Source: Diplonema japonicum (taxonomy: Eukaryota; Euglenozoa; Diplonemea; Diplonemida; Diplonemidae). Taken from it: 64,000 bases of DNA. The stretch is from positions 248,001 to 312,000 of the forward strand of contig OZ025688.1 in the NCBI GenBank assembly GCA_964019335.1, in the 5' to 3' direction. A model generated the notes under the pieces. That model did not search any database. It was not told where the DNA came from and saw nothing but the letters and a program-made list of their open reading frames with translations. Below, piece after piece: positions 47,552 through 59,900 of the stretch. The number at the start of each line of letters is the position of its first letter. The stretch's first letter is position 1. The position numbers were made by a program, and so were the translations under genes.

Positions 47552-47815
47552 ATGGGAAATACTCAGAACGGCCACCACGATTTGTGTGGGGACCCTTGTT
47601 CCTCTGTCATTCAGAAAGTAGGCCCAGGTGCGTGTGGACTGACGTGGGAGGACGGCTGTAAAGGGAAGTCACCGCCGTCTGGATTCACATCAACAACACC
47701 AATCTCTCAGCTGTGCCCTGCGGAGTGCCATGCCGAGAAAGGAAACCTTACAACTGGGAGTGTCGGGGTGAAGGTAAAGGGGCCCAAGCTTATGCGGGAC
47801 TTAACTAAGGAATAG
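47552..47815 (+). CDS. Small, possibly N-myristoylated Cys-rich protein
   Basis: This gene encodes 87 residues. It begins MGNTQNGHHDLCGDPC, a Gly at position 2 with small polar residues after it, compatible with N-myristoylation, plus six Cys, some of which could be palmitoylated. No signal peptide or membrane helix is seen. I do not recognise the family. A membrane-attached signalling or flagellar peptide is possible, and the gene lies 70 nt upstream of a protein with cyclic-nucleotide-binding-like domains. The coding composition and biased codons support a real gene. Confidence 0.6.
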   Translation: MGNTQNGHHDLCGDPCSSVIQKVGPGACGLTWEDGCKGKSPPSGFTSTTPISQLCPAECHAEKGNLTTGSVGVKVKGPKLMRDLTKE

Positions 47816-47885
47816 TAACCAGCCTTATTTTTTTTTTTTTCTTTATTCAGAAAAAAAAAAAGAAAATCTTAGATGTGGTACACAG

Positions 47886-50111
47886 ATGCCATTACCATGC
47901 GGGTCATCACTGTCGACTCTCCCGCAAGAATTCATACATGAGGTCGAGTACAAAGCGAAACAGATGCTCAAAGAGCTGCTGTATCCCTTGTGCGTGTTGT
48001 ATATTAGAAAAAAACGAAGAGAGCGAATGACGAGGTTCAGAGACCAACAGCATCCGCTGGAACACCTGCTTCGGGGCGCAACCCCAATGTTTTTTAAGTG
48101 GAGCGCCAGTGAGATGAAGGCTGTGATGGACCAGATGACGGCAGTGAGCTACGCCCCGGGTGAGATAATTGTGTACCACAAGCAGCCGTGTGGATCAGGA
48201 TTGCTTTTCGTTCAGTCTGGAAGCGTTTCGCTGCAAAGTTGCGGAAATGTCATAAACTGCGATGCTCCTTTATTCGCAATAGGTGCTGCTGCCATCGTAA
48301 CAGATGAAGAATCCCCTGTCCGTGTCACTGCAGAGTCCGAAGTGGACTGTTGGGTGCTGTCGAAAAACACATTTGCCAAGCTCATTCCCCCACATCTTGA
48401 AGACTCCCTTGTCTCCGACGCGTTCCAATGGCGGACAGACATAATGCACCGGAACTTCTCGATGAACCCCTCCCTCATGAGGAAGTCCGTCCTTCTCAAA
48501 ACGTGGCCGGAACACCTTCTCAACTACCTTGTCTCGCGATTGAAGCCCCTCGTACTCCGGAAAGGTTACGTTCTCGCACCGCAAGGACAACGAATCACCG
48601 CAATCCTTTTCATCATGCGCGGGACCTGTGAGACGGTCTGCACAACGAAGGACGGAATCAGCATCGCCACTGAAACCACCGACAGCGTCATAGGGGACAT
48701 CGACATCATCATCGGCGACAAGCGAACGAGCAGCCTGCGGTGCAAGACAACGTGCGATTGCTGGTCGCTGTCGGAGGTGGACCTTAAGTACGTGATGAAC
48801 GATGAACTCTCGAAGGGGTCGCATCAGGTAGCCTTCGTTCACAGATCCGTTTGGATGCAGAAGGAAGGTTACAAGCTGCTGCCGTTCTTCCTTCTGAACG
48901 TGCCGTTCTTCGCGAAGCTGCTCACGTCCCGCGCCATCGTCGAGGACGTGACGAAGATCTTCACGCCGCAGATGTACCACAGCAAGCAGGTCGTCGCTTC
49001 GGTGTCGTCTTTATGCACACGCGTAATCCTCGTCTTCAGGGGCTGTGCTGCAGCTGTGTCCCTCTCTGACGATGTTATAGTACGAAAACTGCACGAAGGC
49101 GAATGCATGGGGGACACAGGGCTCATTCAACAGCGGTGGCGGCACCTTATCATCGCAACCACCATCACCGACTGCTGGGAGTGCAAGGTTTCCGACCTCC
49201 GGGATGTCCTGTTGCGGCACAACATGCTCGACGTCGCTACGGGCTTCGCTCTGGACTTAATCCGTCAGGACGAGAAACTTCGGTGTGAAGAACGACCCTC
49301 TTGGTTCACCCCACCCCCTCACACAATGCGGCACACGGCAGGGTGCAGAGTCAAACTATGGGAACTTCTGTCGCGGGACTCCATCGGCGGCTCCTTGGGG
49401 GTGATCATGAAGAATCTCGACGGAACGCCCAGCCCCTCGTTGACAATTTTGTGGCCGACGCCTCCTTCGAAGCCAGAGGAAGGCAAGAAGAGTTCCTTCT
49501 GCCAAATGGTCACGTCCAATATTTGTGTACTGAGAACCAAAAGGCCAAATGAGGATGTAAACCGACGACCGATGGCGAAGCAGGACTGGACAAAGTACTT
49601 GAAAGACATTGCGGATGACACGTCCACAGCAGGAAGGGCACAGCATGAGAGGGAGATGTGCAACGAAACGGCGGCGTTACAAATGAAAGTGGAAAAGGCC
49701 GTGTCGGGGATGGTCCGAAGGTACGACGAGGGGAAGAAGAAGTTCATGCCGCGACCGAAGGAAAGGGCGAAATCAAAATCAAGCATTTCTGCATTCCATA
49801 ACATTCCGATGCTGAACCTCACGAAACCGAAGAAGAGGTTGAAGATGACGCTTACCCCGTCCAAGCCTCGCACAGTGGCACAGCAAGCACGTAAGCGAAA
49901 TGTCAGGGTATCTAATACAAGCGACTCGCCTTTTGTATTCAGCACCACTTTTGCTCCTCCGCCGCCCGTTGCGTCCTATGCTTCTGAATGGCTTTCGCGC
50001 ACGGCAGCGGGGCCCATACCAGAGGGCTACAACCCATATAGATTGGAGTGGAACCGTGCAAGAGACATCAACCCCGAACAGGCCAAGGCAAGAACAATGG
50101 GTGTTTTATAA
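47886..50111 (+). CDS. Protein with three cyclic-nucleotide-binding-like domains
   Basis: This gene encodes 741 residues. Three beta-barrel regions can be seen at about 86-165 (YAPGEIIVYHKQPCGSGLLF), 218-305 (LRKGYVLAPQGQRITAILFI, then IGDIDIIIGDKRTSSLR, like a phosphate-binding cassette) and 357-450 (KQVVASVSS, then ECMGDTGL). The canonical FGE...R-A cassette is altered in all three, so ligand binding is uncertain, and some may bind nucleosides or nothing. The C-terminal 250 residues are basic and probably flexible (KFMPRPKERAKSKS). No transmembrane helices or kinase domain are present, so it is not an ion channel or PKG. ATG 47886 directly follows GTACACAG, and TTTATTCAG ends a T run at about 47850. 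Confidence 0.82.
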   Translation: MPLPCGSSLSTLPQEFIHEVEYKAKQMLKELLYPLCVLYIRKKRRERMTRFRDQQHPLEHLLRGATPMFFKWSASEMKAVMDQMTAVSYAPGEIIVYHKQPCGSGLLFVQSGSVSLQSCGNVINCDAPLFAIGAAAIVTDEESPVRVTAESEVDCWVLSKNTFAKLIPPHLEDSLVSDAFQWRTDIMHRNFSMNPSLMRKSVLLKTWPEHLLNYLVSRLKPLVLRKGYVLAPQGQRITAILFIMRGTCETVCTTKDGISIATETTDSVIGDIDIIIGDKRTSSLRCKTTCDCWSLSEVDLKYVMNDELSKGSHQVAFVHRSVWMQKEGYKLLPFFLLNVPFFAKLLTSRAIVEDVTKIFTPQMYHSKQVVASVSSLCTRVILVFRGCAAAVSLSDDVIVRKLHEGECMGDTGLIQQRWRHLIIATTITDCWECKVSDLRDVLLRHNMLDVATGFALDLIRQDEKLRCEERPSWFTPPPHTMRHTAGCRVKLWELLSRDSIGGSLGVIMKNLDGTPSPSLTILWPTPPSKPEEGKKSSFCQMVTSNICVLRTKRPNEDVNRRPMAKQDWTKYLKDIADDTSTAGRAQHEREMCNETAALQMKVEKAVSGMVRRYDEGKKKFMPRPKERAKSKSSISAFHNIPMLNLTKPKKRLKMTLTPSKPRTVAQQARKRNVRVSNTSDSPFVFSTTFAPPPPVASYASEWLSRTAAGPIPEGYNPYRLEWNRARDINPEQAKARTMGVL

Positions 50112-50210
50112 CACCCCCTCCTTCCCCTCCCTCCCCCCTCTTTTTATTCGCTTTCATTTGCACTACGAATACTGCAAAAGAAAACCCGTGTGGTCTCGCC
50201 AGATGGTGAC
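50112..50210 (+). promoter_or_regulatory. Pyrimidine-rich tract with candidate acceptor
   Basis: C/T-rich DNA at 50112-50160 leads to TCTCGCCAG (AG at 50201-50202), which could serve a gene starting at 50203 or 50211. Confidence 0.3.
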
Positions 50211-50732
50211 ATGTATGCACGTAGACAGTCTAAGAAACTGAGCGTGTTTGGTGACAGTTGTAATGCGAACCGAGCAGGAAAATTGAACAAAACAGTTGGG
50301 ATAGAAAAGACACTGTTTAAGAGATTTCTGTGGAGGGCTCGATGCGGCGAGGGTGGTGGAACTGTTCCGGAGAGTTGTGAGATGGTACTCAAGGAGCTTC
50401 CTGAAAGTGTTAAGGGGGCTGTCGTTGCTGCCTTGCTAGACGCAGCACGCGAGACACCACCTTCCTGGGCACCCCCACTCGTTGCTGTGCTCTGTGTAGT
50501 GGCAATGGCCTGCCCTTTGGATGCCTCGTGCAGAAAGCCTGTTATAAAATCCAGAAGAAGGCGCAAAAAGCAATGTCTAAAGAGCCCACCGCAGCGATAC
50601 TTCCCGCGCCTTGCAACCCTTGCTTTGCACCCCACACATTGGTCCCCACAACCCATAGTCCACTCCCAACCACGTGAACCCCCTGATCTCTTCCCTCTCC
50701 GTCCTTTTCTACACTTGTCTGGAATTGGGTGA
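50211..50732 (+). CDS. Doubtful hypothetical protein
   Basis: An open frame of 173 residues (MYARRQSKKLSVFGDSC...) lies between the nucleotide-binding-type gene and dynein. Residues about 55-105 look protein-like (EMVLKELPESVKGAVVAALL, then a hydrophobic stretch APPLVAVLCVVAMACPL that could be a membrane helix). The last 60 residues are Pro/His/Arg-rich and resemble translated noncoding sequence. A hidden intron may shorten the tail. I do not recognise it. It may not be a gene. Confidence 0.35.
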   Translation: MYARRQSKKLSVFGDSCNANRAGKLNKTVGIEKTLFKRFLWRARCGEGGGTVPESCEMVLKELPESVKGAVVAALLDAARETPPSWAPPLVAVLCVVAMACPLDASCRKPVIKSRRRRKKQCLKSPPQRYFPRLATLALHPTHWSPQPIVHSQPREPPDLFPLRPFLHLSGIG

Positions 50733-50918
50733 TGTGGTTTACACTACTCACTGACCCCCGGCTTCATTGCATTTTTAGTTTTTTTTCTTTCTTTTCTTTT
50801 TTCTTTTTGCGATCTCAACACGACGCACACAAACACACACCAAGGGGGAAGGGGTTTTTTTCTTTTTCCGAGTTTCCCCCACCCCCTTTTAAAAAGGGGG
50901 GATAGAAGAGAGAAAAGA

Positions 50919-53900
50919 ATGTCGGAAGAATTGAGTGTCGAGCAGACAAAAAAAGCCCTGCTAGAGAAACGGCTGAGAGAACGACAGTATTTCTCGTCAT
51001 GTAGCATTGGGGCAAGCGTGTCGAGGGGACAACAGGTTGTGGAAGAGAAGAAGAGGGGGAAGCAACCATATAGGGACCCTGCTACGAACCCGATTAGCAC
51101 ACCGCTGTACCACTTTCAGATGCATGAAGTCTTCGAACACGACATACCAGACATGAAGGCCCCCACTGTGGGGACGACTACGAAAACGCCTATTTCAGAG
51201 GTCCCGATAACAAGGAAAGTGAAAACCTTGCAGAGTCTAGAGGGTACTGTCACAACGTCAATGGCGCTGACAGACCCGGACGAAGCGCTTATGAGTAGCA
51301 TACAGGTAGCAGCTTCAAGACGGCCAAAAGCTGAACGGCAGATGGTCGTTGCGCCGGACGACATTGCTGACATCCTTACGCTCCATACCGCTGAAGATGT
51401 GATTGCTTTCTTCTCTAAAACCGGCAACACCAGTGCTGTTAAGTTCGTCTATCTTAACAGAGCTCAACAAGGGTTGCTCTTTCGCCCTTACGATCTCCAG
51501 GTCGTCATGCGTGGCAGACAAGAACCCGAGCATTTCTGCATTTCTGCGTCCGGCTGTGTTCACGTCAAGCCCGGTCACCCATCAGAGGTGGTCTCCCTCG
51601 CAGAATGGATGCGAGAATGCACCCTCTTCAACGTCCTTACACGCATCCACTTCTTCAAGAACTACCTTGTCGGCAAGTCCTTCACCCAGTGGCGCCGCAA
51701 TGTTCGGTTCCACCTGTACTGTCAAACAAGAAAACGGTTGTGCAAATCGTTTTTCCTCTCGAAACAGACATTCGCATCTACCCTGTCGGAGCTGCACAAA
51801 GCTGCTTATGAGCTTAGTACTATCCCGCTTGTGTACTACCCTGAAATTAAAGAGACGTATACCCATGATAAGTTCAAAGAGGAGCAGAACACATTGTGCA
51901 GGATACCCGCGGAGCAGGAGTTCAGGGGCGCCATGGATAAAATGGAGCACACGTTGCTGAAGCTTTGCGAAAGCGTGACGCAGCGTGCGAATGTGCCGGA
52001 TCTTACGACACAGGAGTCTCTTGAGCAGTACTTGCTGGCGAACGCAGCGGTGAACGGGAAGGAAAAGGGTAAAGGCGGGAAGAGGATGAAGAGCATGGTC
52101 GACGCACAGGCCGAGCAACAAGAAAGAATGCGGATGCTGAAGCGTGCGATGGTGGAGCACAGCATGCTGGACTCCTTTATCCGGCTTGTCGACTACATCG
52201 CAGCTGAGAACCTCTTCAAGAACGCGCTCATCGCCGTCAACAAGTTCCACAACGTATTATCCCTCCCCGACAGCGAGAAGATCATCATGTTCCAGATCAC
52301 CATCACCTTCCAAGGCGAAGAGGACCTCGTGTTTGTCCCCTCCGAGCGGGAGATCCTCGACACCTACAGCTTAGTCATGGACGAGATCATACACTTGGTG
52401 GGCCAGGTCACCAGACTTATTTACATAAGAGACGTGAAGATACACTTTGCAACACCGCCCAAGACGTTCAGCGTAGGCACCGCCATTCGCAATGACCACC
52501 GGTACAATTTCATGAAGAAGCAGACGTGCCAGTTGATATCGACGGACTTCGCAGCTGCCTTCGAGCAGGCGAAGCTGTACGAGAGCTACAGAAAGTGGTT
52601 CATTTTCGTCGATGTCGAGTGGAAGGAAGTGGAAGCGAGGTGGGAAGCCATGCCAGACGAGCTCACACCCGAGGAGTTCGAAAAATACATCCACGATCCG
52701 AAGCACACCACAGCCAAGGATCATAAGGACCCGACACAGGCGAACAAGCCTATGGGCAAGGTGAAGCAAGCACTCGGTGACCTTGATGCGCTGTTCAACC
52801 GCCCGCAGGGCATCCTACTTGTGAACTCGAACAAGCTGCGCACGACGCTGCAGGAGAAGCTCGACGACATAATGGAAAAGGTGAGGGCAAAGTTGCTAGA
52901 GGTTGCGAAGAAGCGCACCACCGAGTTGGTCGGCGACATCCAAAACAAGATGCGCCAGCTCATGGCACGCCCCACGACCCTGCAGGCCTTCGCAGCATTC
53001 GTGCAGTCATTGAACGAGATCCGCGACGAGTCACAGACAGTGATGATGCGGTGCGACGACATTCAGAGGCTGTACGAGATTGCAGAGGTTAACGGGATAA
53101 AGCCGCAACTCGCAGAGCAGGGTAGGAAGGACCTTTTGATCGGTGGACCAAATGTGCATACCGTGCCCTTGAGGGACCAGTTTGTGGAGTACATTCAGCA
53201 GGCGGGCGATTTCAAGATCAACAACCTCAAGGTCATGTCCGCGAACTTGGAAAACTACATCGACATTGCGAACGAGGAACTCCTTGCAACGATGGCCATC
53301 CTCGAGCACGGGGACTACGTTTCTTGCCATGCTGAGACACGGGATGTGCTGGCACAGCTAGCTGGCGTGGACGACACGATCAAGACCATTGAGGCAAAGG
53401 TGAAGATGTACACCGACTACCAAAAGCTGTTCGACACAACACCTTCCGAGTGGACCAACCTCACAGCAATCAAGGAGACATACCAAAAGCGGTACGACCT
53501 GTGGTCCACATATGACAAGTTCATGGAGCAGCGCCACGTGTGGGAGTCGGAGGAGATCAAAGACGTGGAGGAAGCACAGCTCAAGGAACAGATCGAGGAC
53601 TTCTTTAGAAAAGCGCACAAACTACACAAAGACATTGGGGACGAGGTCTCCGACCTCCTGCTGGAGTCCGTGACTGAAGAGAGGAAGAACCTCCCTGTGA
53701 TGATCGACCTGTGCAACAAAGATATGCAGATGGAACACTGGGAGGAAGTATTCCGCGGGATGGGGAAGGCTTATGGACCTGAAAAGGACCACTTCACACT
53801 TTCTAGTTTGAGGGCTTACAAGGTATTTGAACACAAGGATCTTGTAGCTGAGATATCAGGGAAGGCAAGAGGACAGGCAGGAGTGAAAAAGTGCATAAAC

Positions 53901-56900
53901 GAGATCAAAGAGACATGGGATGCGTCAAAGCTGCTCACAAAGCAGCACAGGGACTCGAAAGATGTTTACATCCTGGGCGATCTGGCGGAGTTGTTGGAGA
54001 AACTAGAGGAGAACCAGCTGACCGTGCAAACGCAGATGGCGAGTCGGTACGCGAGCGGCGACGATGCCTCTGCGAAGAACATCAGGAAGCTTGTCGAGGA
54101 ATGGGACAGGAACCTTGCGGTGGTGGCCGATGTTCTTGATGAATGGGTGAACCTGCAGAAGTCCTGGATGTACCTGGAATTCATCTTCTCGTCAGACGAT
54201 ATCAAGAAGCAGCTACATGAGGAGAGCAAGATGTTTGCTGGTGTCGACAAAGACTACAAAGACCTCATGTCCCGTGCGCGGTCAAAGAGGAATGCCATCG
54301 TGGTGTGCTGCGAAGCAGGCACCCTTGAGATGCTGAAGAACGACAACCGGATACTCGATGAGGTGCAGAAGAAGCTTGAGGACTATCTCGAGACGAAGAG
54401 GGCGGCCTTCCCTCGGTTCTACTTCTTGTCGAATGACGAGCTGCTCGAGATCCTGTCCGATGTCAGGAACCCCCACAAGGTGCAGCCGCACTTGCACAAG
54501 TGCTTCGACAACATGAAAAAGATCGTTTTTAACAACGAGGAGGCGACAGAGGTGTGCGCAATGGCCTCCAATGAAGGCGAGGAGGTGAAGTTCTCGGACA
54601 TTGTGGAGACGAAGGGCAACGTTGAGTCGTGGTTAGGGAAGATCGAAGCGATGATGAAGGAGTCACTGATGAATCACATGGGGCAATGCCACCAGGGGTA
54701 CTTCAAGTGGCCGCGAGGGGAGTGGTTCTTTCAGTTCCCGGCACAGTGCATTCTCTGCGTGGACATGATCATGTGGACCTTCGAGACGGAAGAGGCGATC
54801 TCGAAGCGAGCAGAGGACCCCCAGGCAATCGAGAAGTACCTTGTGTCGTACAACGCACAGATCCACAGCACCGTGGAGGTGGTAAAACAGGACCTCGACA
54901 GGCTGAAGCGGACCATTGTGAACACGATCATCGTGATGGACGTTCACAACAGGGACATGATCAAGGGTCTAATCGACGAAGACGTCACAAAGATCAACGA
55001 GTTCGCGTGGTCCATGCAGCTGCGGTACTACTGGGTGAACTCCAACGTCAGCATCTGGCATTGTGCGGGGCAATTCTCGTATGGTTACGAGTACCTCGGC
55101 AACCAAATGAGGCTTGTGATCACTCCGTTAACCGACAGAGCCTTCCTCACCTGCACAAGTGCATTGGACATGAACTTAGGAGCTGCCCCGCAAGGACCCG
55201 CAGGTACCGGTAAGACCGAGAGTGTCAAGGACTTGGGCAAAGGCCTTGCCAGGCAGGTTGTCGTATTCAACTGTTCCGACGGAATCAACGTGTCGACGAT
55301 GGCGCAGTTCTTTGCAGGGCTTGCGCAGGCGGGGGCGTGGGCGTGCTTCGATGAGTTCAACAGAATCGACTTAGAAGTGCTTTCCGTGGTGGCCATGCAA
55401 ATGCTCACTATCACCACCAACCTGGCTCAAAAGAATGAGACGTGCGAGTTCGATGGGCACACCATCAAGCTCAACCCCGACTTCGGTGTCTACATCACCA
55501 TGAACCCTGGATACGCAGGGAGAACCGAGCTACCGGACAACTTGAAGACGCTGTTCCGCCCCATCTGCATGATGATCCCTGACTACAGGCTTATCGCCCA
55601 GATCATGTTCTACTCGGAAGGGTTCTCCGAGGCAGAGAGCTTGGCGCAGAAAATGGTGCAGCTTTACAAGCTGTCATCCGAGCAGCTCTCCAAGCAGTAT
55701 CACTACGACTTCGGTATGCGTGCCGTGAAGTCCATCCTTGTCATGGCGGGGCAGCTCAAGCGCGGGTCGCCCGACGACGATGAGGACATGCTCCTCATCA
55801 GAGCCATGCGCGATTCGAACATTCCAAAATTCCTTCGAGACGACACAGTGCTGTTCCAGGCGCTCATCAGGGACCTGTTCCCCAATGTGCAGATCCATGA
55901 AGTCTCCAACGCTGTGCTGGAAGAATACATCAACAAGGAGATGATTGACTCGGGTCTGCAGATTGTCGACACTTTCACAAACAAGGTGGTGCAGATCTAC
56001 GACACGATCGTTGTGCGTCACGGTATGATGACCGTAGGGCTCACAGAGACTGGCAAGACAGAGTGTCTCAATGCACTGAAGAAGGCTTTGACGACGATGA
56101 AGGAAAGTGGTGCCGACCCGACCGGTGACAACCCGTTGATCAACACTGTGCACACGCATTGGGTGAATCCGAAGAGCATCACCAGCGAAGAACTGTACGG
56201 GGAGGTGAACTCTGTGACAAGGGAGTGGACGGACGGTGTGCTATCGTACCTCGCGAAGCAGGTGGCGAAAGAAGGGAACGAAGGCGTCGTCGACAGGAAC
56301 TGGCTGGTGTTTGACGGTCCGGTAGACGCCGTCTGGATCGAGAACCTGAACACCGTCCTCGACGACAACAGGATGCTGTGTTTGGTGAGCGGCGAGCGTA
56401 TTAAGATCCCACGCACCGTTCTCTTCGTTTTCGAAGTTCAAGACTTAGCCGTCGCCTCTCCTGCCACCGTGTCCCGTTGCGGTATGGTGTACTTAGAACC
56501 GTTCTACCTAGAAGGGTCTGGATGGAAGCCTATTGCAAGGTCCCTCAACGCCAGGTTGCAAACAAGATACAGCGACAAATGGCTAGGCGACCGCATCGCG
56601 GAGCACACGAAGAACGTCGTCGAGCGTGCGCTGAATGTCGTGCGGAAGGAGGGCAAAGAGTGGATTGCCACGGTTGACCAGCAGCTTGTGAAGTCCATGC
56701 TGCATCTTATCGAGGCATACATCGTGGTGCATGACAACGACGACGACGAAGCACCAAACTCCGAAATGAAAAAGCAAGACGAGAACGACGAAGAGGATAA
56801 AGAAGCCGAGGCTGAAGATGAACCTGACGTAAACCCATACAGCCTGCCGAAGGAACAGCCGGCGTCCACAGACACAAAGGACGCAGGCTACTACCCGAAG

Positions 56901-59900
56901 ATAATTGACATGTACTTCGTGATGGCAATCGTATGGGCGATAGGGGGGAACATCAACGACACTGCGAGGGACAAGTTCTCGGAGCTGATCAGACCGCTGT
57001 TGCTGGAGATCTGCCCCCATTTCCCAAAGGAAGGGTCTGTGTACAACTATTGCGTGCATAAGAAGTCAGCCTCGTTCGTCCCATGGGAGTACAAAGTCCC
57101 CAACTTCGTGTATGACAGAAGCGCATCATTCTTCGACTTGTTCGTTCCCACATCAGACACTGTGTGTATGCTTTCCATGCAGAAGTTGCTGACCAACGTA
57201 GGACGGCACGTGCTCCTCAACGGAGTGACGGGGGTGGGGAAGAGCGCTATCACAATGGACTTCATCTTCAGCGACTTGAACGCAGCCGACCCGCAAGCCG
57301 ACTGGCAGTTCTTCGCGGCGGTGATGAGCGCGCAAACTTCCTCCAAAAACGTGCAGGAGCGAATGGAGTCTAAACTTCACAAGAAGAAGAACAACCTCTT
57401 TGGTGCCTCGCCAGGCAAACGCCTCGTCTTCTTCGTCGACGACATCAACATGCCCAAACAGGAGATCTACGGGGCGTCACCACCCATCGAGCTCCTCCGC
57501 CAAGTCATGTCTCACGGTGGTTTCTACGACAGGAAGAAAGTATCCCTCTTCAAAAACATCGAGGACCTTGTCCTTGTGGCCGCATGCGGTCCCCCAGGAG
57601 GGGGGAAGAATCCCATCACACAAAGGTTTACCTCTCGCTTCCACATGTTGTGCACCCCGTCGCTGTCTACGTTCTCGATGAAAAAGGTGTTCTTCTCCAT
57701 CCTGCAAGGCTTCCTTTCCATTTTCGAATCGAGCATCAAGCAGCTGTGCGGACCGATTGTGGATGCCACACTTGAATGTTACGAGAGAATGGCAAAAGAG
57801 ATGAAGCCAACACCTGCGAAGTCGCATTACACATTCAACTTGCGTGACTTATCCAAGGTGGTGCAGGGGGTGCTGCAGGTCGACGCTAAAGCACTAACAG
57901 ACAGACTAACGCTCATCAGGCTGTGGTCACACGAGGCGTCGAGGGTGTTCCACGACAGGTTGGTGGACGATAAGGACAAATCGTGGTGGTGGAGACTCAG
58001 CGAGGAGCTGTTTAGGACTATGTTCAACGAGCCGTGGGACCCGCATTACAAGGAGGTTTTGTTCGGGGACTACATGCTCAGGGAAGACAAGAAGTACGAA
58101 GAGATATTAGACATCCAGAAGTTCCACGACATGGTTGCAAACGACTATCAGATAGACTTCAACATCCAAGAAGGCTCAGAGCGTGACCTTGTCTTCTTCA
58201 AGGACGCCCTGCACCATCTGTCAAGGATCTGCAGAGTTATCCGCCAACCTCGAGGCAATGCATTACTCGTCGGTGTCGGTGGGTCTGGTCGACAGTCCCT
58301 TGCAGCGCTGGCCACATTCATGTGCAACATGAAGCGGTTCACCATCACCATCACCAGGAGCTACGGGATGAACGAGTTCCATGAGGACTTGCGCGGGGCA
58401 ATGCTTGAAGCCGGTTGTGAAAACTCTTCCTGCGTGTTCCTCCTGTCGGACAGTCAGATCATCCACGAACAGATGCTTGAGGACATCAACAACATCCTCA
58501 ACACAGGTGAAGTGCCCAACCTGCTCGAGAACGAGGACATCGACCGCATCCTTCGCGACTGCAGGAAATACGTGAAGGCCGCCAACAAACAAGAGACTCG
58601 AAATGTGATCCTTGCATTCTTCACAACGCTTGTCAGGCAGAACCTGAAGATCGTGCTCACAATGTCGCCCATCGGTGACGCTTTTAGGAACAGGCTGCGA
58701 ATGTTCCCGTCGCTTGTGAACTGCATGACGATCGATTGGTACACGAAGTGGCCGAGGGATGCGTTGTTGTCCGTTGCAGAGAAAGCCTTTACGAAGACAA
58801 ACCTCGGGACATCCGACCAGAAGGCAGGTATCTGCAGGATGTGCGTCGACATCCACAGCAGCGTGATCGACACCTCTGAGGAGTTCTACGACGCACTGCG
58901 CAGGCGGAACTACACAACACCGACGTCGTACTTGTCGCTGATCTCCAGCTACCAGGACATCCTGGCGTCGCAAACAAAGCATGTGCAAGGAAACATCTCA
59001 AGGTTCCAAGGCGGTCTGGACAAGCTCATGAACACCAGCAGAGAAGTAGACGACATGAAGGAGCTCCTCACTAAGAAACAACCAGAACTGGTCACCGCGC
59101 AGAAGAACACCGATACGCTCATGCTTGAAATCGAAGTGGAGCAGAAAGACGCTGCTGTTATCAGAGAGAATTGCCAAAAAGAAGAAGCCGACACATCTGT
59201 GATAGCAGCAGAAGCACAGTCGATATCTGATGAATGCAAAGCACAGGTTGATCTCGCGATGCCCGCCTACCACTCAGCCGTAGGTGCCCTTGACTCGTTG
59301 AGTAAGGACGACATCACGCTGCTCAAGACCATGGGCTCCCCTCCCGAGAGGGTGAAAACCACTCTTGAAGCTGTCCTGCTTCTGCTGGGCGAGAAGAATC
59401 TTGCGTGGGACAATGCGAAAAAGTTCCTTGGGCAGATGACCTTCATGAAAATGCTGAAAGAGATCGACGCCGAGGGCATCCCCGACTCGGTCATCAAGAA
59501 GATGAACAAGAACTACATGAACAACCCCGAATTCGAGCCGGACAAGGTGAAGTCCTCGTCAGTGGCAGCCATGTCCCTGTGCATGTGGGCACGGGCTGTG
59601 GTGAACTTCAACCAGGTTACGAAAAACATGGCACCGTTAAAAGCAAAACATGCAGTAGCGGAGGCGAGCCTGAAGGAGGCGCAGAGCAAGCTGCAAAAGG
59701 CTAGGGAGACGCTGGCCGAGGTAGAGAACAAAGTAGCTAAGCTGCAGGCAAACATGCAAGCGGCTGTGGATAAAAAGAAAATGCTTGAAGACGACATCGC
59801 CATGACGGAAGCGAGACTTGTAAGGGCTGACAAGCTCGTGTCAGGGCTTTCTTCAGAGAAGGAACGATGGGAGGAACAGCTGGCACAGCTCAGGGAAGAG

